NCBI GenBank assembly: GCA_011799875.1
Contig: CM022297.1
Span: 363,944,921 to 364,008,920, forward strand
Length of the DNA stretch: 64,000 nucleotides
Origin: Thinopyrum elongatum
Lineage: Eukaryota; Streptophyta; Magnoliopsida; Poales; Poaceae
Direction: 5' to 3'
Below the pieces are notes generated by a model, which saw only the letters and a program-made list of their open reading frames with translations, was not told the origin of the DNA and searched no databases. Made by a program: the position numbers and the translations under genes. How positions within the stretch are numbered: the first letter of the stretch is position 1; every line of letters starts with the position of its first letter. Positions 53,618 to 64,000 of the stretch are shown here, one piece after another.

Positions 53618-55894
53618 ATGGACAGGACTTGGATAACTTCTGCTCGAAGATTCTCCGCTGCATATGTCGAGGGGGTTGAAAACTTCATGAACTTTATCAG
53701 AGCTAAGTACGGTGGTCCAAAATCAGATGTGCTCTGCCCGTGTAGCAGTTGTATGAATTCAGTTACAAGACCCCAGTCAACTGTGCAAAATCATCTACAC
53801 ATGTATGGCATGTCGGTCACATATACTAGGTGGGTTCATCATGGTGAAGCTGTGAACGCCAATGTTACTGACTATGTGGAAGCAGCAGATCACCATCTTG
53901 ATCTGCCTGATGCTCAGGTGGAAGAGGAGGAGGTGTTGGTGGCGGAGCCAGTGAGTTTGACCAACATTGAAACAATGCTACGAAATGCTCGCGCATTTCA
54001 TGAACTTTCACCTGCAAAAGAAAAATGGTGGGCCCGCATGTTGGAACAATGCAACGTGGCTGTCAACCTAGGAAATAAGCTGTCAGTATTCTCAGCTATG
54101 GTCACCTTTCTTCAGGTGAAGACATCTGAGCAGATGACCAACAAATCATTCGATGCAATGTTGGCTGCTTTCCGCAAATCTTTCCCAGATGCGTTTGAGC
54201 TACCACACACCTATAGTAAAATGAAGAATTTCCTTTGTGTAGTTGGAATTGGATATGATATGATCCATGTTTGTAAGAATAATTGTCTTCTGTTCCGGAA
54301 GGATTATGACAACTTAAGTGAATGCCCAAAATGCAAATCATCAAGATGGAAAGATGGCGATGCTGTGAAGAGGATTCCTCATAATGTTCCGAGACATTTT
54401 CCAATTATACCAAGATTGCAGAGGTTGTTTCATGATGCTGAAACAAGAGAGGATGTACTGTGGCATTCTAGGAACCAGGAGTACAGAGATCAGAATGTAA
54501 TGAGCCATCCATCTCATGGTAGTGACTGGAAAAGCTTCAATCAGAAAGACAAAAAGTTTGCTGCTGACTCGAGAAACATTAGACTTGGCTTAGCTACAGA
54601 TGGATTTAACCCATTTGGCCACCAGAGCGCCACATATAGCATGTGGCTAGTGCTTGTTATCCCTTACAACATGCCTCCAAATGTCTGCACCAAAGAATCA
54701 AACTACATGATGGCCTTGCTCATCCCAGGTCCAAAAAGTCCTGGAAAGGATTTTGATTTATTCATGGAGCCTCTTGTGGAGGAACTTCAACAGCTATGGA
54801 GGGGTGTTCTCACTCGAGACCTATATAGCAGCCCACCAGCTGATTTCTTTCTACGTGATGTTATAATTTGGTGCATCCATGATTATCCGGCTTTGGGCAC
54901 TATGTCAGGGCGAACGACACATGGTTACAATGCATGTGTTCGCTGTGACAAGAATCCGCTGTCATACGCAATACTTAGCAAAATCTGTTACATTGGACAC
55001 CGCTGTTTCCTTGCCAAGGACAAGCCGTGTCCTACAAAATACCAAAGACATGTGTTCAATGCAAACTATGAAAACCGTGATGCGCCAAAGAGGCTCACCG
55101 CCGATGAGTTGTAAGTGGAATTAGAGAAGGTCAGGCATATTACACCAGGAAACCATCCTGATAATGGTAGCGGGAAAAGGAAGCGTGGTAGGGCAGAAGA
55201 GAGATTATTGTTTACCCGCAGGTCCACTTTGTGGGACTTGTAGTATTGGAAAGATTTGGATCTGCGGCATAATCTTGATGTGATGCACATCGAGAAAAAT
55301 ATATGTAACAGCATTATCGGCACACTTCTTAATATTGAAGGCAAGACGAAAGATACATTAAAATCTAGGATTTATTTGACACACTTGGGTATCAGAAAAG
55401 ATTTGCAGGTGGAAGATGAAGGTAAACCACGGGATATGGCACCAGCTGTGTACGTCTTGGACAAGGAAAAAATAAAAGAATTCTGCAAGGTCCTGTCACG
55501 TGTGAGATTCCCACATGGATTTGCTTCCAACCCTGAAAGGAGAGTCAGTGCAGATGGAAACAAGGTACAAGGGTTGAAAACTCATGACTGCCACGTCCTA
55601 CTTCAAAGGGTTTTACCTGTTATCCTTAGAGGATTGGGCCACCCTGACTTATACAGAGCAGTTGCAGAGTTGGGACAATTCTTCAGGGAACTCTGCAGTA
55701 GAAATATCAGGATAGATGCTTTGGAGCATCTTAGAGACAAGATACCAACTATCCTATGCGACCTTGAGAAGATATATCCTCCAACCTTCTTTGATGTGAT
55801 GGTGCATTTGGCTGTTCATCTACCTGATGGGGCACTACTTAGAGGTCCAGTACAGTATGGCTGGATGTACCCTATTGAAAGGCGGCTAGGCACT
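53618..55894 (+). pseudogene. TNP2-type CACTA transposase, 5' part
   Basis: The start is the ATG at 53618, right after an acceptor CTTACAG. Residues 1-75 are the transposase-associated domain (MDRTWITSARRF, then the Cys-rich CPCSSC at 40-45). The tnp2 domain follows, with CPKCKSSRW, LATDGFNPFG (Asp near residue 328), RTTHGYNACVRCD and, near residue 554, RHNLDVMHIEKN. A DUF4218-like region with VHLAVHLPDGALLRGPVQ comes after. The frame is continuous apart from a TAA at 55112-55114 and a TAG at 55241-55243, then is cut at 55894 by an LTR retrotransposon and resumes at 62974. TNP2 proteins are the catalytic transposases of CACTA elements. The three lesions show that this copy is inactive. Confidence 0.9.
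55890..55894. other. Target-site duplication GCACT, left copy
   Basis: GCACT precedes TGATACGTCTCC and recurs at 62969-62973 after AGTAGCA. Removing the insert and one copy restores a continuous TNP2 reading frame across the site. Confidence 0.95.
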
Positions 55895-57467
55895 TGATAC
55901 GTCTCCAACATATCTATAATTTTTTTATTGTTCCATGCTATTATATTATCTGTTTTGGATGTTTTATATGCAATAATATGCTATTTTAAATTATTTTTGT
56001 GACTAACCTATTAACCTAGAGCCTAGTGCCAGTTTCTATTTTTCCTTGTTTTTTAGCTTCGTGGAAAAGGAATACCAAACGGAATAAAATCTTCGCGATG
56101 ATTTTTCTTGGACCAAAAGACACCCAGGAGACTTGGAGATGAAGTCGGAGGAGCCACGAGGCGGCCACAAGGGTGGAGGGCACGCCCAGGGGGGTAGGGC
56201 ACGCCCCTGCCTTGTGGGCCCCCCGTGACCCTCCTGACCTAACTCTTTCGCCTATATATTCACATATGTTTCCAAACCACCATAAGCATCCACGAAAACA
56301 CTTTTCCATCGCCACAACCTTCTGTACCCGTGAGATGCCATCTAGGGACCTTTTCCGGCACCCTGCCGAAGGGGGATTCGATCACGGAGGGCTTCTACAT
56401 CAACCCTATTGCCCTTCCGATGAAGCGTGAGTAGTTTACCTCAGACCTACGAGTCCATAGCTAGTAGCTAGATGGCTTCTCTCTCTTTGATTCTCAATAC
56501 CATGTTCTCCTCGATGTTCTTGGAGATCTATTCGATGTAATACCTTTTTTGCGGTGTGTTTGCCGAGATCTGATGAATTGTGGATTTATGATCAGATTAT
56601 CTATGAATATTATTTGAATCTTCTCTGAATTCTTTTATGCATGATTTGATATCTTTGTAATTCTCTTCGAACTATCGGTTTGGTTTGGCCAACTAGATTG
56701 GTTTTTCTTGCAATGGGAGAAGTGCTTAGCTTTGGGTTCAATCTTGCGGTGTCCTTTCCCAGTGACAGCAGGGGCAGCAAGACACGTATTGTATTGTTGC
56801 CATCGAGGATAAAAAGATGGGGTTTACATCATATTGCTTGATTTTATTTCTCTACATCATGTCATCTTACTTAATGCGTTACTCTGTTCTTCATGAACTT
56901 AATACTCTAGATGCAGGCAGGAGTCGGTCGATGTGTGGAGTAATAGTAGTAGATGCAGAATCATTTCGGCCTACTTGACACGGATGTGATGCCTATATTC
57001 ATGATCATTGCCTTAGATATCGTCATAACTTTGCGCTTTTCTATCAATTGCTCGGCAGTAATTTGTTCACCCACCGTATCATTTGCTATCTTGAGAGAAG
57101 CCTCTAGTGAAACCTATGGCCCCCGGGTCTATTTTCCATCATATAAGTTTCCGATCTACTATTTTGCAATCTTTTACTTTCTGATCTATAAACCAAAAAT
57201 ACCAAAAATATTTACTTTATCTTTTATTTAGTTTCATCTATATCTATCAGATCTCACTTTTGCAAGTAACCGTGAAGGGATTGACAACCCCTTTATCGCG
57301 TTGGGTGCAGGTTGTTTGATTGTTTGTGCAGGTATTCGGTGATTTGTGCGTTGTCTCCTACTAGATTGATACCTTGGTTCTCAAACTGAGGGAAATACTT
57401 ATCTCTACTTTGCTGCATCACCCTTTCCTCTTCAACGGAAAAACCAACGCAAGCTCAAGAAGTAGCA
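55895..57467 (+). repeat. 5' LTR of the element nested in TNP2
   Basis: It begins TGATACGTCTCCAACATATC and ends AAGCTCAAGAAGTAGCA. Relative to the 3' LTR it lacks an 11-bp stretch near 56087 (a duplication or loss around GGAGTCCAAAG) and has scattered substitutions. Confidence 0.95.
56252..56260 (+). promoter_or_regulatory. TATA box in the 5' LTR
   Basis: CTATATATT follows GC-rich LTR sequence and is conserved at 61751-61759 in the 3' LTR. The same arrangement is seen in the outer Gypsy LTR at 2562. Confidence 0.5.
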
Positions 57468-57478
57468 GGAATAATTTC

Positions 57479-57496
57479 TGGCGCCGTTGCCGGGGA
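57479..57496 (+). promoter_or_regulatory. Primer-binding site (tRNA-Asp type)
   Basis: TGGCGCCGTTGCCGGGGA, 11 bp after the LTR end, matches the tRNA-Asp-type primer site common in Athila-like Gypsy elements. Confidence 0.85.
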
Positions 57497-57714
57497 GATC
57501 TACTCCAAGTCAAGACATACCAAGTACCCATCATAAACTCTCATCTCTTGCATTACATTATTCTCCATTTGCCTCTCGTTTTCCTCTCCCCCACTTCTAA
57601 AATAGTTTTCGAAAAGATTTGCCTTTTTATTCGCCCTTCTTTTCGTTCGATCTTTTGTTTGCTTGTGTTACCATGTGCCTTCTTTTTGCTTGCATCTTCA
57701 CTTGCTAAGAGTTT

Positions 57715-58554
57715 ATGGATCCTCATCCACTCGCTAATCTTTTTAAGAGATCCAATTATGATGAACCAATTGCTAATGATTTGTGTGCACTAGACTATCT
57801 TTATGAGGTTTTTCTTGAAATTCGTGAATGTGAAAATTGTGGTGAAGTTTTAAAAAAAGAAATTTATGAAGTGATTCACGATAGCTCCTTGGATGAAAAG
57901 CATGATTGCAAAGGTTTTGCTATAAATTCTATGAATGTCAGTTGTGCTAATGATATGCAAAACCCTAAGCTTGGGGATGCTAGTTTTGCTAGGTCCACTA
58001 CTTGTTGCAATGATCATGATTGGGGTGATTTTTCTTATGATCTTGAAAATTTATTTAAACCTCATGATGAATATGTTTGCAATAATATTGAAAGTGGGTT
58101 TGGAAGAGTGTCAACTCTAGGTAATAATGATCCCACTAATTTGGAGAATGTTCAATCTTATGAAATTTTTGATAAAAGTGGGGTTGGAGAGGTCATGATT
58201 TTAGTTAATGTTAATCCCACTATTTTGGAAGAGTGTCAACTTCGCATGCATGTGGATCGTGTTGAGAATATGTTATGTGATAGCTATATTGTTGAATTTT
58301 CTTATGATCCTACATGTAATTATTATGAGAGAGGAAAATATGGTTGTAGAAATTTTTATGTTACCAAATTACCTCTCTTCATGTTGAGATTGCTATCGTC
58401 TCTTTCTTCTTCCTTGCATATGCTAGTTTTTGCTTGCCTTGATAATTTGTTTGCTTATAAAATGCCTATGCATAGGAAGTTTGTTAGACTTAGATGTGTT
58501 TGTCACGTGTTTTATGATGCTCTCTGTGTGCTTCAATTCTTCTCTTTTATGTGA
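57715..58554 (+). CDS. Hypothetical ORF of the non-autonomous LTR element
   Basis: A 279-residue intact frame sits where gag would start, about 220 bp after the primer-binding site. It opens MDPHPLANLFKRSNYDEP and is rich in Asp, Asn, Glu and Cys without a zinc-knuckle spacing or capsid motif. Residues 215-250 are hydrophobic (LPLFMLRLLSSLSSSLHMLV) and might form a membrane segment. Similar frames are known from non-autonomous Triticeae elements, in my recollection, with no assigned function. It could be a relic gag N-terminus kept for packaging signals. Confidence 0.45.
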   Translation: MDPHPLANLFKRSNYDEPIANDLCALDYLYEVFLEIRECENCGEVLKKEIYEVIHDSSLDEKHDCKGFAINSMNVSCANDMQNPKLGDASFARSTTCCNDHDWGDFSYDLENLFKPHDEYVCNNIESGFGRVSTLGNNDPTNLENVQSYEIFDKSGVGEVMILVNVNPTILEECQLRMHVDRVENMLCDSYIVEFSYDPTCNYYERGKYGCRNFYVTKLPLFMLRLLSSLSSSLHMLVFACLDNLFAYKMPMHRKFVRLRCVCHVFYDALCVLQFFSFM

Positions 58555-61382
58555 GCATCATTGAAATTATCAATGCCTAGCTAAAAAGGCTTCAAAGAAA
58601 AGCGCTTGTTGGGAGGCAACCCAATTTTATTTTTGTTTTTGCTTTTTTGTTCCTGTTTTGATTTGAATAATTCATATAGCCTCTGGTTAGATGTGGTTTT
58701 GTATTTTATTTAGTGTTTGTGCCAAGTAAAACCTTTGGGATGGCTTACAGTGATAGTTGATTTGATCTTGCTGAAAAACAGAAAATTTTGTGTCCAGTCA
58801 CAGAATTTTAATAATTCACTGGAGCGTTGAAAAACCCTGAATTTTGTATATGACATTTATTTACAAATTTCCTATGTTTTCCTAATTTTTCAGAATTTTT
58901 GGAGTTACATAAGTATTAGAACAATTCGGATCTTCGCAGACTGTTCTGTTTTTGACAGATTCTGTTTTCTTTGTGTTGTTTGCTTATTTTGATGAATCTA
59001 TGGGTAGTATCGGGGGGTATGAACCATGGAAAAGTTGGAATACAGTAGATATTACACCAATATAAATAAATAATGAGTTCACAACAGTACCAAAAGTGGT
59101 GATTTATTTTCTTATACTAACGGAGCTTATGAGATTTTCTGTTGAGTTTTGTGTTGTGAAGTTTTCAAGTTTTGGGTAAGGATTTGATGGACTATGGAAT
59201 AAGGAGTGGCAAGAGCCTAAGCTTGGGGATTCCCAAGGCACCCCAAGGTAATATTCAAGGACAACCAAGAGCCTAAGCTTGGGGATGCCCCGGAAGGCAT
59301 CCCCTCTTTCGTCTTCGTCTATCGGTAACTTTACTTGAGGCTATATTTTTATTCACCACATGATATGTGTTTTGCTTGGAGCGTCTTGTATGAGTTGAGT
59401 CTTTGCTTTTTAGTTTGAAACAATCATCCTTGCTGTACACACCTTTTGAGAGGGACACACATGAATCATGATTTATTAGAATACTCTATGTGCTTCACTT
59501 ATATCTTTTGAGCTAGGCAATTTTGCTCTAGTGCTTCACTTATATCTTTTTAGAGCATGGCGGTGGTTTTATTTTATAGAAATTATTGAACTCTCATGCT
59601 TCAATTATATTATTTTGAGAGTCTTTAAACATCATGGTAATTTGCTTTGGTTATAAATTTAGTCCTAATATGATAGGCATCCAAGAGGGATATAATAAAA
59701 ACTTTCATATAAAGTGCATTGAATACTATGAGAAGTTTGATTCCTTATGATTGTTTTGAGATATAGATATGGTAATATTAGGGTCATGCTAGTGAGTAAT
59801 TGTGAATTTGAGAAATACTTGTGTTAAAGTTTGTGATTCCCGTAGCATGCACGTATGGTGAACCTTTATGTGATGAAGTCGGAGCATGATTTATTTATTT
59901 ATTGTCTTCCTTATGAGTGGCGGTCGGGGACGAGCGATGGTGTTTTCCTACCAATCTATCCCCCTTGGAGCATGCGCGTAGTACTTCGTTTCGATAACTA
60001 ATAGATTTTTGCAATAAGTATGTGAGTTCTTTATGACTAATGTTGAGTCCATGGATTATACGCACTCTCACCCTTCCACCATTGCTAGCCTCTCTAGTAC
60101 CGCGCAACTTTCGCCGGTACCATACACCCACCATATACCTTCCTCAAAACAGCCACCATACCTACCTATTATGGAATTTCCATAGCCATTCCGAGATATA
60201 TTGCCATGCAACATTCCACCATTCCGTTTATTATGACACGCTTCATCATTGGAATATTGCTTTGCATGATCATGTTGTTGACATCGTATTTGTGGCAAAG
60301 CCACTGTTCATAATTCTTTCATACATGTCACTCTTGATTCATTACACATCCTGGTACACCGCCGGAGGCATTCATATAGAGTCATATTTTGTTCTAAGTA
60401 TCGAGTTGTAATTCTTGAGTTGTAAGTAAATAAAAGTGTAATGATCTTCATTATTAGAGCATTGTCCCATGTGAGGAAAGGATGATGGAGACTATGATTC
60501 CCCCACAAGTCGGGATGAGACTCCGGACGAAAAATAAATAAAAAAGAGGCCAAAAAAAATGAGAGGGCCCAAATAAAAAAATTGAGAGAAAAGAGAGAAG
60601 GGACAATACTACTATCCTTTTACCACACTTGTGCTTCAAAGTAGCACCATGATCTTCATGATAGAGAGTCTCCTATGTTGTCACTTTCATATACTAGTGG
60701 GAATTTTTTTATTATAGAACTTGGCTTGTATATTCCAATGATGGGCTTCCTCAAATTGCCCTAGGTCTTCGTGAGCAAGCGAGTTGGATGCACACCCACT
60801 TAGTTTTCTTTTGAGCTTTCATAAACTTATAGCTCTAGTGCATCCGTTGCATGGCAATCCCTACTCACTCACATTGATATCTATTGATGGGCATCTCCAT
60901 AGCCCATTGATACACCTAGTTGATGTGAGACTATCTCCTTTTTGTCTTCTCCACAACCACCATATTCTATTCCACCTATAGTGCTATGTCCATGGCTCAC
61001 GCTCATGTATTGCGTGAAAGTTGAAAAAGTTTGAGAACATCAAAAGTATGAAACAATTGCTTGGCTTGTCATCGGGGTTGTGCATGATTTGAATATTTTG
61101 TGTGATGAAGAAGGAGCATAGCCAGACTATATGATTTTGTAGGGATAAGCTTTCTTTGGCCATGTTATTTTGAGAAGACATAATTGCCGTGTTAGTATGC
61201 TTGAAGTATTATTGTTTTTATGTCAATATTAAACTTTTGTTTTGAATCTTATGGATCTGGACATTCATGCCACAATAAAGAAAATTACATGGATAAATAT
61301 GTTAGGTAGCATTCCACATCAAAAATTCTGTTTTTATCATTTACCTACTCGAGGACGAGCAGGAATTAAGCTTGGGGATGCT
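58555..61382 (+). other. Non-coding internal region of the nested LTR element
   Basis: No gene is supported. The polypurine-tract-like motif AGCCTAAGCTTGGGGAT recurs near 59216 and 59269 and, as TTAAGCTTGGGGATG, at 61366 directly before the LTR. An A-rich block lies near 60530-60600. Confidence 0.7.
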
Positions 61383-62968
61383 TGATACGTCTCCAACGTA
61401 TCTATAATTTTTGATTGTTCCATGCTATTATATTATCTGTTTTGGATGTTTTATATGCATTAATATGCTATTTTATATTATTTTTGGGACTAACCTATTA
61501 ACCTAGAGCCCAGTGCCAGTTTCTGTTTTTTCCTTGTTTTTTAGCTTCGTGGAAAAGGAATACCAAACGGAGTCCAAAGGGAATAAAATCTTCGCGATGA
61601 TTTTTCTTGGACCAGAAGACACCCAGGAGACTTGGAGATGAAGTCGGAGGAGCCACGAGGCGGCCACAAGGGTGGAGGGCGCACCCAGGGGGTAGGGTGC
61701 GCCCCCTGCCTTGTGGGCCCCCCGTGACCCTCCTGACCTAATTCTTTCGCCTATATATTCACATATGTTCCCAAACCACCAGAAGCATCCACGAAAACAC
61801 TTTTCCACCGCCGCAACCTTCTGTACCCATGAGATCCCATCTAGGGACCTTTTCTGGCACCCTGCCGGAGGGGGATTCGATCATGGAGGGCTTCTACATC
61901 AACCCTATTACCCTTCCGATGAAGCGTGAGTAGTTTACCTCAGATCTATGGGTCCATAGCTAGTAGCTAGATGGCTTCTTCTCTCTCTTTGATTCTCAAT
62001 ACCATGTTCTCCTCGATGTTCTTGGAGATCTATTCGATGTAATACCTTTCTTGCGGTGTGTTTGCCGAGATCCGAAGAATTGTGGATTTATGATCAGATT
62101 ATCTATGAATATTATTTGAATCTTCTCTGAATTATTTATGCATGATTTGATATCTTTGTAATTCTCTTCGAACTATCGGTTTGGTTTGGCCAACTAGATT
62201 GGTTTTTCTTTCAATGGGAGAAGTGCTTAGCTTTGGGTTCAATCTTGCGGTGTCCTTTCCCAGCGACAGTAGGGGCAGCAAGGCACACATTGTATTGTTG
62301 CCATCAAGGATAAAAAGATGGGGTTTACATCATATTGCTTGAGTTTATTCCTCTATATCATGTCATCTTACTTAATGCGTTACTCTGTTCTTCATGAACT
62401 TAATACTCTAGATGCAGGCAGGAGTCGGTCGATGTGTGGAGTAATAGTAGTAGATGCAGAATCATTTTGGTCTACTTGACACGGACGTGATGCCTATATT
62501 CATGATCATTGCCTTAGATATCGTCATAACTTTGCGCTTTTCTATCAATTGCTCGGCAGTAATTTGTTCACCCACCGTATTATTTGCTATCTTGAGAGAA
62601 GCCTCTAGTGAAACCTATGGCCCCCGGGTCTATTTTCCATCATATAAGTTTCCGATCTACTATTTTGCAATCTTTTACTTTCCGATCTATAGACCAAAAA
62701 TACCAAAAATATTTACTTTATCTTTTATTTAGTTTCATCTATATCTATCAGATCTCTCTTTTGCAAGTAACCGTGAAGGGATTGACATCCCCTTTATCGC
62801 GTTGGGTGCAAGTTGTTTGATTATTTGTGCAGGTATTCGGTGATTTGTGTGTTGTCTCCTACTGGATTGATACCTTGGTTCTCAAACTGAGGTAAATACT
62901 TATCTCTACTTTGCTACATCACCCTTTCCTCTTCAAGGGAAAAACCAACGCAAGCTCAAGAAGTAGCA
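61383..62968 (+). repeat. 3' LTR of the element nested in TNP2
   Basis: It begins TGATACGTCTCCAACGTATC directly after the polypurine tract and ends AGTAGCA, followed by the second GCACT at 62969-62973. Confidence 0.95.
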
Positions 62969-62973
62969 GCACT

Positions 62974-64000
62974 TTCAAGGGCTATGTTAGGAATAGAGCT
63001 AGACCTGAGGGTTCCATTGCAGAGGCCTACATTGCTACAGAAGCATTGACATTCTGCTCCAAATACATTGAGACAGCTGATGAGCTTAGCAAAGAGGTGG
63101 GTGAAGACAATCCCGAGCTCAATGTTTTCGATTGTTCTGTTCGAGTTACAGGGAAGAGTCGACAAGACGACAAACCTAAAGATTTAGACAAAATGGTTTG
63201 GTATGTGTTGAATAACTGTCCTGAGATTCTACCTTATATCGAGTAAGTGCTAAGTAGTGCAGCTTATACATCATAATCTACTAAACTTGCAGCACATTCT
63301 TATATATTTAGATGTTTGACGCGATCACTATGTTGTGCAGCATCTACAAAAAGGAGTTACTGCCGCAAAATCCAAGTAACATTGACAAACTGGTTATGGC
63401 AGGATTTGCGAAATGGTTCAAGAGCCATGTAAGCTTTTGAATTGCACTGTCAGTTTTTTTAATATATTTAGTACATAAGATGATCAACTTGTCTATTTTC
63501 TAACCATAGGTTAAGAAGATGCGGGAGGATGGGCAGGCAGTTAATGATGCCCTTTACGCAATAGCAATGGGTCTTGATACTCGGGTAAGACATTATGAAT
63601 CTTGCGTTGTTGGAGATGTGTGCTACAACACCCTTGCACGCGACGAAGGCAGGAAGACACAAAACAGTGCCATCATGAGCACGGTTAAGTACGGCGAAGA
63701 GACAACTGAAATGTATGCTAACATAACAGACATTGTTCAGTTGCAGTATATCTCTAGTTTCGAGGTTCATCGGTGTGTGATTCTGTTGTGCTGTCATTGG
63801 TATAACCTGTTTTCCAGGATCGCAAAACCTAGAGCCGATGATTATTTCAAATCCATCAATGTCAAGGCGGCGTACCAAACCTACGAGCCTTTTATTTTGG
63901 CAAATCAAGCAACACAGATATTTTTTTGGAAGACACATTTGCACGTAGCGATGACTGGAGCGTATTGCAAAGGTTTGAGCAGAGGAATTCGTTTAATGAA
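62974..64000 (+). pseudogene. TNP2-type CACTA transposase, 3' part (continues past the edge)
   Basis: Coding resumes with FKGYVRNRARPEGSIAEAYI, the conserved continuation of the DUF4218 region, then LTFCSKYIETADELSKE. Three exons are predicted: to 63242 (donor GTAAGT), 63341-63428 (acceptor TTGTGCAG, donor GTAAGC) and 63510 to the edge (acceptor CCATAG). All are in phase and open. The last exon carries HVKKMREDGQAVNDALYAIA, then the segment leading to the DUF4216-like motif DIVQLQYISSFEVHRCVILL. This half has no stop codon, unlike the 5' half. Confidence 0.88.

Larger units (their letters stand above)
55895..62968 (+). mobile_element. Non-autonomous LTR retrotransposon (Athila-like lineage) nested in TNP2
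   Basis: A complete 7074-bp element has 1573- and 1586-bp LTRs (TGATAC...GTAGCA), a tRNA-Asp-type primer-binding site, a 279-residue ORF of unknown function, and the polypurine tract AAGCTTGGGGATG before the 3' LTR. No gag capsid, protease, reverse transcriptase or integrase is present. By eye the LTRs differ at about 54 of 1560 sites (3.5%), implying insertion well over a million years ago at the usual grass rate. Start sequence, primer-binding site and polypurine tract resemble the outer Gypsy element of this window, but the families differ. Confidence 0.92.
32754..64000. mobile_element. CACTA transposon B (incomplete at the right edge)
   Basis: The terminus CACTACAAAAAAATACACTT at 32754 is followed by subterminal sequence nearly identical to that of CACTA-A for about 300 bp. 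The element contains a TnpA-like pseudogene (minus), a 13-kb centre with fragments and repeats, and a TNP2-type transposase pseudogene (plus) that continues past 64000. An LTR retrotransposon is nested in TNP2. The right terminus is outside the window. Assigning everything from 32754 to the edge to one element is an inference from gene content. Confidence 0.7.

Overview
This window looks like intergenic DNA of a Triticeae grass (wheat, Aegilops or a close relative). The reasons are an Angela/BARE-1/WIS-type Copia LTR at the left edge, Athila-like Gypsy elements whose LTRs start TGATACGTCTCC, a Gypsy chromovirus with 4.2-kb LTRs, Stowaway and PIF/Harbinger MITEs, and large CACTA transposons. 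I see no intact ordinary host gene and no rRNA or tRNA gene. Almost every base belongs to a nest of transposable elements, and nearly every coding region is broken.

Layout. 1-2243: minus-strand remnant of a Copia element, with an integrase core joined directly to a partial LTR. 2244-20659: an Athila-like Gypsy element with gag, protease and an extra 328-residue ORF but no reverse transcriptase or integrase. Its 5' LTR is split by a complete chromovirus-type element (2925-12360, TSD GAGTG) that kept two 4.2-kb LTRs and only about 1 kb of interior. Its 3' LTR is cut at 20660 by a CACTA terminus. 20660-32753: CACTA-A, with a subterminal repeat region, a leftward TnpA-like (Transposase_24-type) pseudogene, a divergent FAR1-like pseudogene, a PIF/Harbinger MITE, a non-coding segment, and the 3' end of another TnpA-like gene carrying reiterated 30-nt exons. 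32754 to the right edge: CACTA-B, which starts with the same terminus in the same orientation. It has a leftward TnpA-like pseudogene with duplicated exons, a 13-kb centre with captured or decayed fragments (a family-1 glycosyltransferase piece, a 31-residue-repeat protein, a possible MULE, Stowaway elements, tandem repeats), and a rightward TNP2 transposase pseudogene. TNP2 is split at 55895-62968 by a non-autonomous LTR retrotransposon (TSD GCACT) and runs off the right edge.

How the parts relate. The CACTA genes are arranged head to head: the TnpA-like gene reads toward the visible terminus and TNP2 reads away from it, with acquired DNA between. My by-eye LTR comparisons give about 61 substitutions in 4.2 kb (1.4-1.5%) for the chromovirus element, about 26 in 0.78 kb (roughly 3.3%) for the Gypsy element that contains it, and about 54 in 1.56 kb (roughly 3.5%) for the element inside TNP2. 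The order agrees with the nesting. These counts are approximate and need an alignment.
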